A stretch of DNA of 14,311 nucleotides. Source: JBHHZI01 sp046757965. GTDB taxonomy: Bacteria; Acidobacteriota; Polarisedimenticolia; SMYD01. The position numbers and the translations under genes are program-made. Position 1 is the first letter of the stretch; the number at the start of each line of letters is the position of its first letter. A model generated the notes under the pieces. It made no database searches, was not told the DNA's origin, and worked only from the letters and a program-made list of their open reading frames with translations. This document shows, piece by piece, positions 1 to 6,879 of the stretch. The stretch covers positions 1 to 14,311 of the forward strand of contig JBHHZI010000084.1 in the NCBI GenBank assembly GCA_046757965.1, read 5' to 3'.

Positions 1-1293
1 GCAGGGCGCACGACGCGGTGGCGCATCGATCCGTACGCCGACGAGGCGTCGCGCTACGGCGTGCTCCGCGGCCTGCTCGACCAGTCGCCCCTCGCCGGCG
101 GCCGGCAGTTTTCCGACGCCGTTGCCGGGCCGCTGCTGGCCACGCTGAAGGAGGCCGGCCTGCGCGGCATGGGGGGGGCGGGTTTCCCGACCCAGGCCAA
201 GTGGGAGATGGTCCGCGCCCGTACCGAGGAACCGAAGGCGATCATCGTCAACGCCGATGAGAGTGAGCCGGGCACCTTCAAGGACCGGGTCATCCTGCAC
301 GAACTCCCCCACCTGGTGGTGGAGGGTGCGATCATCGCCGCCCGCGTCACCGGCGCGCGGCGCGGCATCATCTACATCCGCCACGAGTACGAGCCCGAGC
401 GCCGGACCCTGGCCGCCGAGATCGACCGGGCCCGGGCGAGCGGCCTGCTCCCCGCATCCACTGGCGGGCACGGGACCCCGGACGGCGACGCGGCGGGATT
501 CGACCTGGAGATCTTCGTCTCACCGGGCGGCTACATCCTGGGCGAGGAGACGGCGCTGCTGGAGGCCCTGGAAGATCGCCGGGGCGAGCCGCGCAACAAG
601 CCGCCGTTTCCGGTCAGCCACGGTCTGCACGGCAAGCCGACCGTCATCAACAACGTCGAGACCCTGGCCATGGTGCCGGCCATCCTCTCCCGGGGAGCGA
701 CGTGGTGGCGGGAGCAGGGGCGGGACGGCTGCAGTGGTCTGAAGTTCATCGCCGTCTCCGGCCATGTGGCCCGTCCCGGTGTCTACGAGATCGAGAGCGG
801 CACACCGATCCGCGAGCTCATCGAGACGGCCGGCGGTGTCCCCGGCGACCGACCGGTAGCGGCCATCGCCCCCGGGGGCGCCTCATCGCCGTTCCTGCCC
901 CCCTCATCCCTCGAGGTCGGGCTGGACTTCGCGGCACTGCAGAAGGCCGGCTCGATGCTCGGCTCCGGCGCGCTGGTGGTGGTCGCGGAAGGCACCGACC
1001 TGCTCGACCTGGCCACCAACGTCGTGGCGTTCTTCCGCAACGAATCGTGCGGCAAGTGTGTGCCGTGCCGGACCGGCTCGGAGAAGGCGGTGCACATCCT
1101 CAAGGACCTGCTGGCCGGCCGCGGCACCCAGGCGGCGGTGAACCTGCTGCCGGAACTGGGCGAGACCTTGCGCCTGACGTCGATCTGCGGGCTGGGCCAG
1201 GTGGCCCTCAACCCGATCCTGTCGGTGATGAAGCATTTCCCGGAGCTGGTCCCGGCGCGCCTCGGCTCGCCGCCGCCGGCGCGTCCGAGGTGA
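1..1293 (+). CDS. NuoF-like NADH-binding flavoprotein, formate dehydrogenase beta-type subunit (5' partial)
   Basis: This is the flavoprotein that passes electrons between NAD(H) and iron-sulfur clusters through FMN. The frame is open from base 1, so the gene starts outside the window; GTG at 61 is an internal codon. Seen: the nucleotide/FMN signature GLRGMGGAGFPTQAKW (about 154-201), NADESEPGTFKDR (about 250-288), ILGEETALLEALE followed by the RGEPRNKPPFP stretch and the KPTVINNVETL stretch (535-669), a SLBB domain (about 745-900), and the C-terminal 4Fe-4S ligands ESCGKCVPC (Cys codons at 1048, 1057, 1066) plus SICGLGQ (Cys at 1186). GMGG instead of GRGG, GTFKDR and YILGEE, rather than the usual complex I forms, favour a formate-dehydrogenase-type subunit over true NuoF; that is a family-level inference. 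A NuoE-like partner probably lies upstream. moeA follows within 75 bases. A hydrogenase or AOR-associated diaphorase is the main alternative. Confidence 0.88.
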   Translation, partial: AGRTTRWRIDPYADEASRYGVLRGLLDQSPLAGGRQFSDAVAGPLLATLKEAGLRGMGGAGFPTQAKWEMVRARTEEPKAIIVNADESEPGTFKDRVILHELPHLVVEGAIIAARVTGARRGIIYIRHEYEPERRTLAAEIDRARASGLLPASTGGHGTPDGDAAGFDLEIFVSPGGYILGEETALLEALEDRRGEPRNKPPFPVSHGLHGKPTVINNVETLAMVPAILSRGATWWREQGRDGCSGLKFIAVSGHVARPGVYEIESGTPIRELIETAGGVPGDRPVAAIAPGGASSPFLPPSSLEVGLDFAALQKAGSMLGSGALVVVAEGTDLLDLATNVVAFFRNESCGKCVPCRTGSEKAVHILKDLLAGRGTQAAVNLLPELGETLRLTSICGLGQVALNPILSVMKHFPELVPARLGSPPPARPR

Positions 1294-1366
1294 GCGCCAA
1301 GGGCATGTCGAGACGGCCCCGGCGATGAGTGCCGGCTCCCACGGCGGGCGCCACAGCGACGTGCGC

Positions 1367-2599
1367 ATGAAGGGGTTTCGCCAGCGGACCGACGTTGCCG
1401 ACGTCCTCGCGCTGCTCGACGACGCGGTGCAGCCGCTGGCCGTTGAACCGGTGCCGGTCGGCGCCTGCGCCGGCCGGGTCCTCGCCACGGACGTCGAGGC
1501 CACGCTGGATGTGCCGGGCTTCGACCGCTCGGCGATGGACGGCTACGCGGTGATCGCCGGCGAGACCTTCGGGGCCCGGGAGAACGACCCCGTGCCCCTG
1601 GCGATGGTCGGCGAGTCTTTCCCCGCCCGGCCGTTTGCCGGCCGCGTCGAACCCGGACAGACCGTGCAGGTGATGACCGGCGCGGCCCTTCCCGACGGCG
1701 CGGACGCGGTGGTGCCGGCCGAGATCGTGCGCCGGGTTGCCGACACCGTCCTCATCCTCGACGCCATCCCGCCGGGCAAGCATGTCAGCCGGCGGGGAGA
1801 AGATGTGAAATCGGGGGATCCCCTGCTGGCGAGCGGTCGCTGCCTGCGGCCCCAGGACGCCGGCCTGCTCGCCTCCCTGGGCGTCTCCCCCGTGGAGGTG
1901 ATTCGCCGGCCGCGGGTCGACATCGTGGCCACCGGGGATGAACTGCTGCCCACCGGCTCCCGGCCCCACGGCACCCGCATCGTCGATTCCAACTCCGTCG
2001 TGCTGGCCGCCCTGGCGCGGCGCGACGGCGCCTCCGTCGCCCCATCGGCGCGCCTGAAGGATGATGCCGACCTCCTGCGCGCCCACCTGCAGGAGTCGAC
2101 CGCCGATGTCATCCTGATCTCGGGCGGCTCCTCGGTGGGCCTGGAAGATCACGCCCCGCAGGTGGTGGCCGACCTGGGGCGTCTGGCGGTGCACGGCATC
2201 GCCATGCGGCCGTCCAGCCCGACGGGCATCGGCTTCCTGCGGTTGGCCGCCGGGGAGCGCCCCATTTTTCTGCTGCCGGGCAATCCGGTCTCCTGCCTGT
2301 GTGCGTATGACTTCTTCGCGGGACGCACCATCCGGCGGCTCGGCGGGCGCCCGACCGACTGGCCGTATCCACGGCGCCGCCTGCCGCTGGCCGGCAAGAT
2401 CGTCTCGCAGGTGGGCCGGGTCGACTACCTGCGTGTGCAGGTGGTGGAGGGCAGGGTCGAGCCGATGACCGTCGGCGGCGCCGCCATCCAGTCCTCGACG
2501 GTGCGTGCCGACGGCTTCGTCATCATCGATCGCGACGCCGAGGGGCACGCTCCCGGCGAGGAGGTCGATGTCCATCTCTACGACGCCCGCGTTCCATGA
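1367..2599 (+). CDS. moeA: Molybdopterin molybdenumtransferase MoeA (copy 1)
   Basis: MoeA inserts molybdate (or tungstate) into adenylylated molybdopterin, the metal-insertion step of cofactor synthesis, in the cytoplasm. The 410-residue product is normal for the family. Seen: VPGFDRSAMDGYAV (49-62), ATGDE (188-192) opening the MoCF-biosynthesis domain, SGGSSVG (252-258) and LPGNPVSC (303-310), followed by the small C-terminal beta domain. All hallmark residues look canonical. I chose ATG 1367 because MKGF is the usual beginning of this MoeA type; an in-frame ATG at 1325 would add 14 unconserved residues. Neither start has a convincing ribosome-binding site. It follows the NuoF-like gene by a short gap and is probably co-transcribed, fitting a role in maturing the formate dehydrogenase encoded around it. 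It is clearly a different subfamily from the second moeA at 4926. Confidence 0.93.
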   Translation: MKGFRQRTDVADVLALLDDAVQPLAVEPVPVGACAGRVLATDVEATLDVPGFDRSAMDGYAVIAGETFGARENDPVPLAMVGESFPARPFAGRVEPGQTVQVMTGAALPDGADAVVPAEIVRRVADTVLILDAIPPGKHVSRRGEDVKSGDPLLASGRCLRPQDAGLLASLGVSPVEVIRRPRVDIVATGDELLPTGSRPHGTRIVDSNSVVLAALARRDGASVAPSARLKDDADLLRAHLQESTADVILISGGSSVGLEDHAPQVVADLGRLAVHGIAMRPSSPTGIGFLRLAAGERPIFLLPGNPVSCLCAYDFFAGRTIRRLGGRPTDWPYPRRRLPLAGKIVSQVGRVDYLRVQVVEGRVEPMTVGGAAIQSSTVRADGFVIIDRDAEGHAPGEEVDVHLYDARVP

Positions 2600-2646
2600 C
2601 ACCCGGGCGGGATGATGCCTTCGCAACACCGCGCCCCGCCATGTCC

Positions 2647-2652
2647 TAGAAT
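2647..2652 (+). promoter_or_regulatory. Candidate -10 box (TAGAAT) upstream of crcB
   Basis: TAGAAT matches the sigma-70 -10 consensus at five of six positions and stands out in GC-rich sequence. It lies 33 bases before the crcB GTG. No good -35 hexamer is visible at 16-18 bases. It would give the crcB-DUF190 pair its own transcript, separate from moeA. Confidence 0.35.
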
Positions 2653-2685
2653 GACGCCCGGCCGGGCCGACCGGCGCGAGATCAG

Positions 2686-3060
2686 GTGAAACAGCTTCTC
2701 ATCGTCGGGTGTGGCGGGTTTGTCGGGTCAGTGTCGCGGTTCGTCGTCGGCGGCTGGGTGCATCGCCTGCTCCCGATGACCGTCTTTCCCATCGGCACGC
2801 TGGTGGTCAACATCACCGGCTGCTTTCTGATCGGCCTGGTCGGCGGCGTCGTCGAGTTCCAGCAGCTGCTCTCCCCCGATGCCCGGCTCTTCCTGCTCAT
2901 CGGCTTCCTGGGAGGATTCACGACGTTCTCGAGCTTCGCCCACGAGACCACGACCCTGGCCCGCAGCGGTGAATTCGGACAAGCGCTGGCCAACGTGGCG
3001 GCACAGGTCGGGCTCGGCCTGGCCGCCGCGTGGCTCGGTTATGTGCTGACGAGGTCATAG
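2686..3060 (+). CDS. crcB: Fluoride-specific ion channel CrcB/FluC
   Basis: CrcB/FluC is a small inner-membrane channel that exports fluoride and works as a dual-topology dimer. The product is 124 residues with four predicted hydrophobic helices, the normal size. Seen: GCGGFVGSVSRF (8-19), corresponding to the family GGxxGxxxRY; GTLVVNITGCF (37-47), including the pore Asn42; and GFLGGFTTFSSF (73-84), with the paired phenylalanines Phe81 and Phe84 of the fluoride pathway. The start is GTG 2686; no in-frame ATG fits. It is followed by a DUF190 gene 10 bases downstream, a pairing common for this family. It has no obvious mechanistic link to the molybdopterin genes on either side. I looked for a fluoride riboswitch upstream and could not support one. 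Confidence 0.93.
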   Translation: MKQLLIVGCGGFVGSVSRFVVGGWVHRLLPMTVFPIGTLVVNITGCFLIGLVGGVVEFQQLLSPDARLFLLIGFLGGFTTFSSFAHETTTLARSGEFGQALANVAAQVGLGLAAAWLGYVLTRS

Positions 3061-3063
3061 GAG
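3059..3063 (+). promoter_or_regulatory. Shine-Dalgarno (AGGAG) for the DUF190 gene
   Basis: AGGAG begins inside the crcB stop codon TAG (3058-3060) and lies seven bases before the ATG at 3071. This arrangement implies translational coupling of the two genes. Confidence 0.6.
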
Positions 3064-3070
3064 CCCCACC

Positions 3071-3418
3071 ATGGTTCTGCCCAGAGAGGGACATCTGCTG
3101 CGCATCTTCGTGGGAGAATCCGACCACCACGAGGGGCAGCCGCTCTACGAGTGGCTGGTGCGCGCCGCCCGCCGCGAAGGCCTGGCCGGAGCCACCGTGC
3201 TGCGCGGCCTGGAAGGGTTCGGCCGCAATTCTCGCCTGCACACCGCCAAGATCCTGCGCCTGTCCATGGACCTGCCGATCATCATCGAGATCGTCGACAC
3301 CATCGACAAGATCGAGGCCTTCCTCCCGATCATCGATGACGCCGTCAAGGACGGCCTCGCCACCGTCGAGAAGGTCGACATCCGCTTCTACCGCAGTGCC
3401 CAGCCGCAGAGCGACTGA
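3071..3418 (+). CDS. DUF190 family protein (PII-like, CrcB-associated)
   Basis: This is a 115-residue protein of the DUF190 family (PF02641), whose fold resembles PII/CutA-type small regulatory trimers. The biochemical role is not established. Seen: the N-terminal LRIFVGESDHHEGQPLYEWL stretch (10-29), then RREGLAGATVLRGLEGFG, then the IIIEIVDTIDKIEAFLPII region near the middle-to-end, all in the family order and over full family length. There is no signal peptide or membrane segment, so it is cytosolic. The start is fixed by a good AGGAG site overlapping the crcB stop. The frequent co-occurrence of DUF190 with crcB in many genomes suggests it regulates or assists the fluoride channel; this is inference from context. 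It converges with the minus-strand permease, with about 49 bases between the two stop codons and no canonical terminator visible there. Confidence 0.9.
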   Translation: MVLPREGHLLRIFVGESDHHEGQPLYEWLVRAARREGLAGATVLRGLEGFGRNSRLHTAKILRLSMDLPIIIEIVDTIDKIEAFLPIIDDAVKDGLATVEKVDIRFYRSAQPQSD

Positions 3419-3467
3419 CCCTCCTGCCAACCCCACCGGACCGAGAGACTTCCAACTCACGGGTGGG

Positions 3468-4790
3468 TCATCCCCCGGTTTGGCCGCTGCGGCGAGAAAG
3501 GAGGTAATACATCGGGATGCCGGCCAGCACGATGGCCACACCGATGAGCGCGGCGACCGGTTCCGACACCGCACCGGCCAGAGCCACACCCAGGGAGACG
3601 GTGAGGTAGAGCGCGGGAGTGAGGGGATACCCGGGGCATCGGAACGCGGGCGGCTCGTCGCCCCGACTCCGGAGCACGTACAGGCCCACAACGGTCAGGG
3701 AAGAGATCAAGAGGATCGCCAGCGTGGCCCAGCCCACGAGAACATGGAATCGCCCCCACAGGACCAGCAGAGCCGACCAGATTCCCGAGATCCACAGCGA
3801 CGTTCCGGGCACGCCGGCTGCGTTGACACGGCCCATGGACGCAGGAATGATCCCATCGCGCCCCATGGCATAGTAGATGCGGGCTCCGGCCATCAGCGTC
3901 ACATTGGCCGACCCGAGAATCGCAAGGGCGATGACGGCCGCCAGGACTCTCTCGGCTCCCGTCCCCAGCAGGACATGGGTCGCGTCCTCCATGGCGGTCG
4001 TCGAACCGGCGAGGTCGCCGGCTGGAAGCACCAGGACCAGCAGGAGGTTCACGCCGACATACAAAGACATGACGGCAGCCGTGCCGATCCCGAGACCTCT
4101 GGGGAGCGCGCGGCTCGCGTCCTTGATCTCGCCGGCCACGTAGGCGGCCGCGTTCCAGCCGGAATAGGTGAAGTAGATCGGCACCAGGGCCGCGCCGACC
4201 GCCACCGGCCAGGAGCCGACAGGCGGCGTCCACCATCGAGGCCTTCCCATCCAGGGTGAGTCCGCCAGCAGGAGCCCGACCACGGCCAGACCGACGAGAC
4301 CGGCCAGCGCGAGAGCGGTGAGCCACACCGTCACACGACCCGCCTGCCGCAACCCTGCTGCATTGGCGGCGGTGAGCGCCAGAAGCAGCGTGACGCCGAG
4401 GATTCGTCCCCCGGAGGGATCCCAATCGACCAGCACGGGCCATGCGTGACGCAGGCGATCCACGACGCTCAGGACCATGGCCGCCGCCGCCGCCGAGAAG
4501 GTCAGCGCAAACGCCGACCAGCCACTCAGGAATGCCGGCACCGGGCCGAAGGCGACGTGCAGAAAACGGTAATCGCCACCAGCCTCCGGAACGCGGGAGC
4601 CGAGCTCACCGTACACGGCGGCGCCCGACAGCGCCAGCAGGCCACCGACGATCCACACCGCCAGGATCCACGCCGCGCCTGGAAGGTGCCCGGCCACCAG
4701 CCCGGGAGTGATGAAGATCCCGGCCCCGACCATGTTGCCGACCACCATCCACGCAACATCGCGAGTCAGCAGAACGCGGCGCAAGCTCAT
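3468..4790 (-). CDS. APC superfamily amino-acid permease
   Basis: This is an inner-membrane amino-acid/polyamine/organocation (APC) transporter of 440 residues, the normal size, with about 12 hydrophobic segments. Seen: GNMVGAGIFITPG (18-30), the helix-1 GAGIF unwound substrate-binding motif; the ELGSRVPEAGGDYRF loop typical of LAT-like members; FTYSGWNAAAYVAGEIKD followed by the ASRALPRGL stretch in the middle (usual E-x-x-x-P-x-x-x-P-R context); and GSANVTLMAGARIYYAMGRDG. Substrate cannot be read from sequence. The start is ATG (4790 on the minus strand), with no strong ribosome-binding site. It is transcribed against all the cofactor genes and divergently from moeA2, sharing a 135-base intergenic region that carries a perfect 9-bp inverted repeat. 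It looks like unrelated cargo between the two moeA genes. Confidence 0.9.
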   Translation of the reverse strand: MSLRRVLLTRDVAWMVVGNMVGAGIFITPGLVAGHLPGAAWILAVWIVGGLLALSGAAVYGELGSRVPEAGGDYRFLHVAFGPVPAFLSGWSAFALTFSAAAAAMVLSVVDRLRHAWPVLVDWDPSGGRILGVTLLLALTAANAAGLRQAGRVTVWLTALALAGLVGLAVVGLLLADSPWMGRPRWWTPPVGSWPVAVGAALVPIYFTYSGWNAAAYVAGEIKDASRALPRGLGIGTAAVMSLYVGVNLLLVLVLPAGDLAGSTTAMEDATHVLLGTGAERVLAAVIALAILGSANVTLMAGARIYYAMGRDGIIPASMGRVNAAGVPGTSLWISGIWSALLVLWGRFHVLVGWATLAILLISSLTVVGLYVLRSRGDEPPAFRCPGYPLTPALYLTVSLGVALAGAVSEPVAALIGVAIVLAGIPMYYLLSRRSGQTGG

Positions 4791-4818
4791 CAGGCTGTTC
4801 TACGTCGGGGCGGCATCT

Positions 4819-4852
4819 CGGTTCTTCTGTCACGTCCGGGGAAGAACCGGAC
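4819..4852. repeat. Nested inverted repeats between divergent permease and moeA2
   Basis: CGGTTCTTC (4819-4827) is exactly complementary to GAAGAACCG (4841-4849), a 9-bp perfect dyad with a 13-base spacer and arm centres 22 bases apart. Overlapping it, GTCCGG (4834-4839) pairs with CCGGAC (4847-4852) around a 7-base loop, so the two hairpins exclude each other. There is no T-tract on either side. It lies 29 bases upstream of the permease start codon and 74 bases before moeA2. It could be an operator for a dimeric regulator or a leader structure of the permease mRNA. Confidence 0.5.
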
Positions 4853-4913
4853 AGGCTCGGGCGGCTCCGCACATCGCGCGCGGGGAGACTCCACCCCACC
4901 CGGGGCGCCCGCC

Positions 4914-4919
4914 TATAAT
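4914..4919 (+). promoter_or_regulatory. -10 box TATAAT directly upstream of moeA2
   Basis: This is a perfect TATAAT, ending six bases before the ATG at 4926. A start of transcription the usual 6-8 bases downstream would fall on or next to the ATG, predicting a leaderless mRNA. No Shine-Dalgarno sequence and no clear -35 hexamer are visible. Confidence 0.6.
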
Positions 4920-4925
4920 CGCACC

Positions 4926-6845
4926 ATGCGGCAGTCACAGTTCCTGCAGGTCATCGACCGGGATGAGGCCACGCGGCGGTTTCACGCGGCGCTGACGCCT
5001 GCCCCGCTGGGCGAGGAGACGGTGCCCCTCGCCGCGGCTCTCGGTCGGGTCCTGGCGGCTGACGTGCGTGCTGCCCTGGACGTGCCGGGGTTCACCCGCT
5101 CCAACGTGGACGGCTATGCGGTGCGCGCCGCCGACACCTTCGGCTGCGGCGAGGACGCGCCGGTGCTGCTGCGGACCAGTGCCGAGCATCTGGCCACCGG
5201 CGTCATCCCCCGCCTCGTCGTCGAGGCGGGCACCGCCACCGCCCTGGCCACCGGTGGCATCGTGCCCCGCGGCGCGGATGCCGTGGTCATGGTGGAGGAC
5301 ACCGAACCGGTCACCGGGAAGCATGCCATCCAGGTCCGCCGGCCGGTGGTGCCGGGGGCCCATGTCACGCAGGCCGGCTCGGACATCGCCCGCGGGGAGA
5401 CGGTGCTGCGACGCGGCATGCGCCTGACCTCGCGCGAGACCGGCGTGCTCGCCGCCCTCGGCATCAACGACGCGGTGGTGCACCGCCGGCCACGGGTGGC
5501 CATTCTCTCCACCGGCAACGAGATCGTGGCTCCGGGAAAGAGACTTCGTGACGGCCAGATCCATGACGCCAACCGGACCCTCCTGGCCGACAGCGTGCGC
5601 GAACTCGGCGGCGAGCCCGCTGATCTCGGCATCGTCGCCGACGACGTGGCGCAGGTCCGGGCGAAGCTGGAAGCGGCTCTGGCCACCGCCGACCTGGTGC
5701 TGCTCTCCGGCGGCACGTCCAAGGGTGCCGGCGATGTCAACGCGGAAGCCGTGGCCCAGCTCCCTTCTCCGGGCATCCTCGCCCACGGTGTCGCGCTGAA
5801 GCCGGGCAAGCCGGTCTGCCTCGCCGCCGCCGGCAAGACACCGGTGGTCATCCTGCCCGGTTTCCCGACCTCGGCGCTGTTCACCTTCCACGAGTTCGTC
5901 GCGCCGCTCATCCGGATCTACGCCGGTCTGCCCGCCGAGATCCGGGCCCGCTGCCGGGCGACACTGCCGGCGCGCCTCAACTCGGTGGTCGGCCGCACGG
6001 AGTACGTCCTGGTCGGTCTGGTCCAGGGCACCGGTGACCTGCCCGTGGCCGTCCCCCTGGGCAAGGGCTCCGGCTCGGTCACCGCGTTCGCGGCAGCGGA
6101 TGGCTTCCTCACCATTCCCCGGCAGACCGAGTTCGTCGAGGGCCACACCCCGGTGAGTGTGACCCTGATGAGCCCTGACCTGCGGCCCGCCGATCTCGTG
6201 GTGATGGGAAGCCATTGCCTGGGCCTCGACCTGCTGCTCGCCCATCTGCGCGAGCGCGGGTTCACGGCCCGTCTGCTGGCGGTCGGCAGTCGCTCGGGTC
6301 TCGAGGCGATCCGGGCCGGGCACGCCGACCTGGCCGGCGTGCACCTGCTGGACTGGAAGACCGGCCTGTACAACGAATCGTTCGTGCCGGACGGCGCCCG
6401 CCTTCTGCATGGCTACGGCCGGATGCAGGGACTGGTGTTTCGCGCCGGCGATGCTCGCTTCTCCGGGGTCGATGTGGCATCGGCCACGGCATTCGTGCGG
6501 CGGGCGGCGGCGGACTGTGTCCTGATCAACCGCAATCGCGGCTCGGGAACCCGGGCTCTCATCGATGACCTCCTGGCCGGGGCAAAGCCCGCCGGTGCGA
6601 CGGTGGAGGCCCGCTCCCACCATGCCGTGGCCAGCGCCGTCGAGCGAGGACGGGCGGACTGGGGGGTGGCCATCGAGACCGTGGCCCGGGCGAGCGGGCT
6701 CGGCTTTCTCCCGCTGAAGGAGGAGCGCTTCGATTTCATCGTCGCGCCTCACCGCACCGAGCACCCGGCCCTGGTGGCGTTCGAGGAACTGCTGGCCGAC
6801 GCCGCCGTGCGACGCGACCTGCGCGATCAGGGCTTCACCGATTGA
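4926..6845 (+). CDS. moeA: MoeA-type molybdopterin metal transferase fused to a PBP-like domain (copy 2)
   Basis: A 639-residue two-domain protein. Residues 1 to about 415 are MoeA: VPGFTRSNVDGYAV (53-66), SGGTSKG (261-267), LPGFPTS (310-316). The last two differ from the classical SGGSSVG and LPGNPVS of the first copy. Residues about 423-639 are a periplasmic-binding-protein-like domain (PF12727-type) with VVMGSHCLGLDLLLAHL (from 425) and INRNRGSGTRALIDDL (from 534), but no signal peptide, so it is cytosolic. This fused architecture is known in archaea and some bacteria, and the PBP-like domain is usually guessed to sense or bind oxyanion or cofactor. Its role here, perhaps metal choice between Mo and W, is inference. 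ATG 4926 is chosen because it begins the MoeA homology and sits just behind TATAAT. The frame stays open back to 4446 but only as antisense of the permease. The hydrolase gene follows after 34 bases. Confidence 0.92.
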   Translation: MRQSQFLQVIDRDEATRRFHAALTPAPLGEETVPLAAALGRVLAADVRAALDVPGFTRSNVDGYAVRAADTFGCGEDAPVLLRTSAEHLATGVIPRLVVEAGTATALATGGIVPRGADAVVMVEDTEPVTGKHAIQVRRPVVPGAHVTQAGSDIARGETVLRRGMRLTSRETGVLAALGINDAVVHRRPRVAILSTGNEIVAPGKRLRDGQIHDANRTLLADSVRELGGEPADLGIVADDVAQVRAKLEAALATADLVLLSGGTSKGAGDVNAEAVAQLPSPGILAHGVALKPGKPVCLAAAGKTPVVILPGFPTSALFTFHEFVAPLIRIYAGLPAEIRARCRATLPARLNSVVGRTEYVLVGLVQGTGDLPVAVPLGKGSGSVTAFAAADGFLTIPRQTEFVEGHTPVSVTLMSPDLRPADLVVMGSHCLGLDLLLAHLRERGFTARLLAVGSRSGLEAIRAGHADLAGVHLLDWKTGLYNESFVPDGARLLHGYGRMQGLVFRAGDARFSGVDVASATAFVRRAAADCVLINRNRGSGTRALIDDLLAGAKPAGATVEARSHHAVASAVERGRADWGVAIETVARASGLGFLPLKEERFDFIVAPHRTEHPALVAFEELLADAAVRRDLRDQGFTD

Positions 6846-6866
6846 CGGACACACCGTGGAAACCGA

Positions 6867-6871
6867 AAGGA
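6867..6871 (+). promoter_or_regulatory. Shine-Dalgarno (AAGGA) for the exported hydrolase
   Basis: AAGGA lies eight bases before ATG 6880 and decides this start over the in-frame GTG at 6856, which lies upstream of the site and would add eight charged residues before the signal peptide. Confidence 0.55.
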
Positions 6872-6879
6872 CATCGACC

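Noticed and set aside
1208..2629. Long minus-strand open frame antisense to moeA copy 1
   Set aside because: Composition is Arg/Gly/His-rich without any recognisable domain; typical shadow frame in GC-rich DNA opposite a clear gene.
2600..2655. Possible fluoride riboswitch upstream of crcB (GATGATGCC, TCGCAAC and TCCTA fragments in a roughly right order; GGCGGG/CCCGCC stem at 2606-2640)
   Set aside because: The stem-loop and pseudoknot pairings of the crcB motif cannot be drawn, and the putative -10 box lies at the 3' end of the element rather than before it. A covariance-model search would decide.
3419..3467. Intrinsic terminator between the DUF190 gene and the permease
   Set aside because: Only a loose CCCACC/GGTGGG pairing with a long loop and no T-tract; not supportable.
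3030..4259. 409-codon plus-strand frame over the DUF190 gene and permease
   Set aside because: It overlaps two well-supported genes in other frames and has low-complexity Arg/Ser/Pro/Gln composition.
4446..4925. N-terminal extension of moeA2 by 160 codons
   Set aside because: The extension is antisense to the permease and has no similarity to MoeA; homology and TATAAT both point to ATG 4926.
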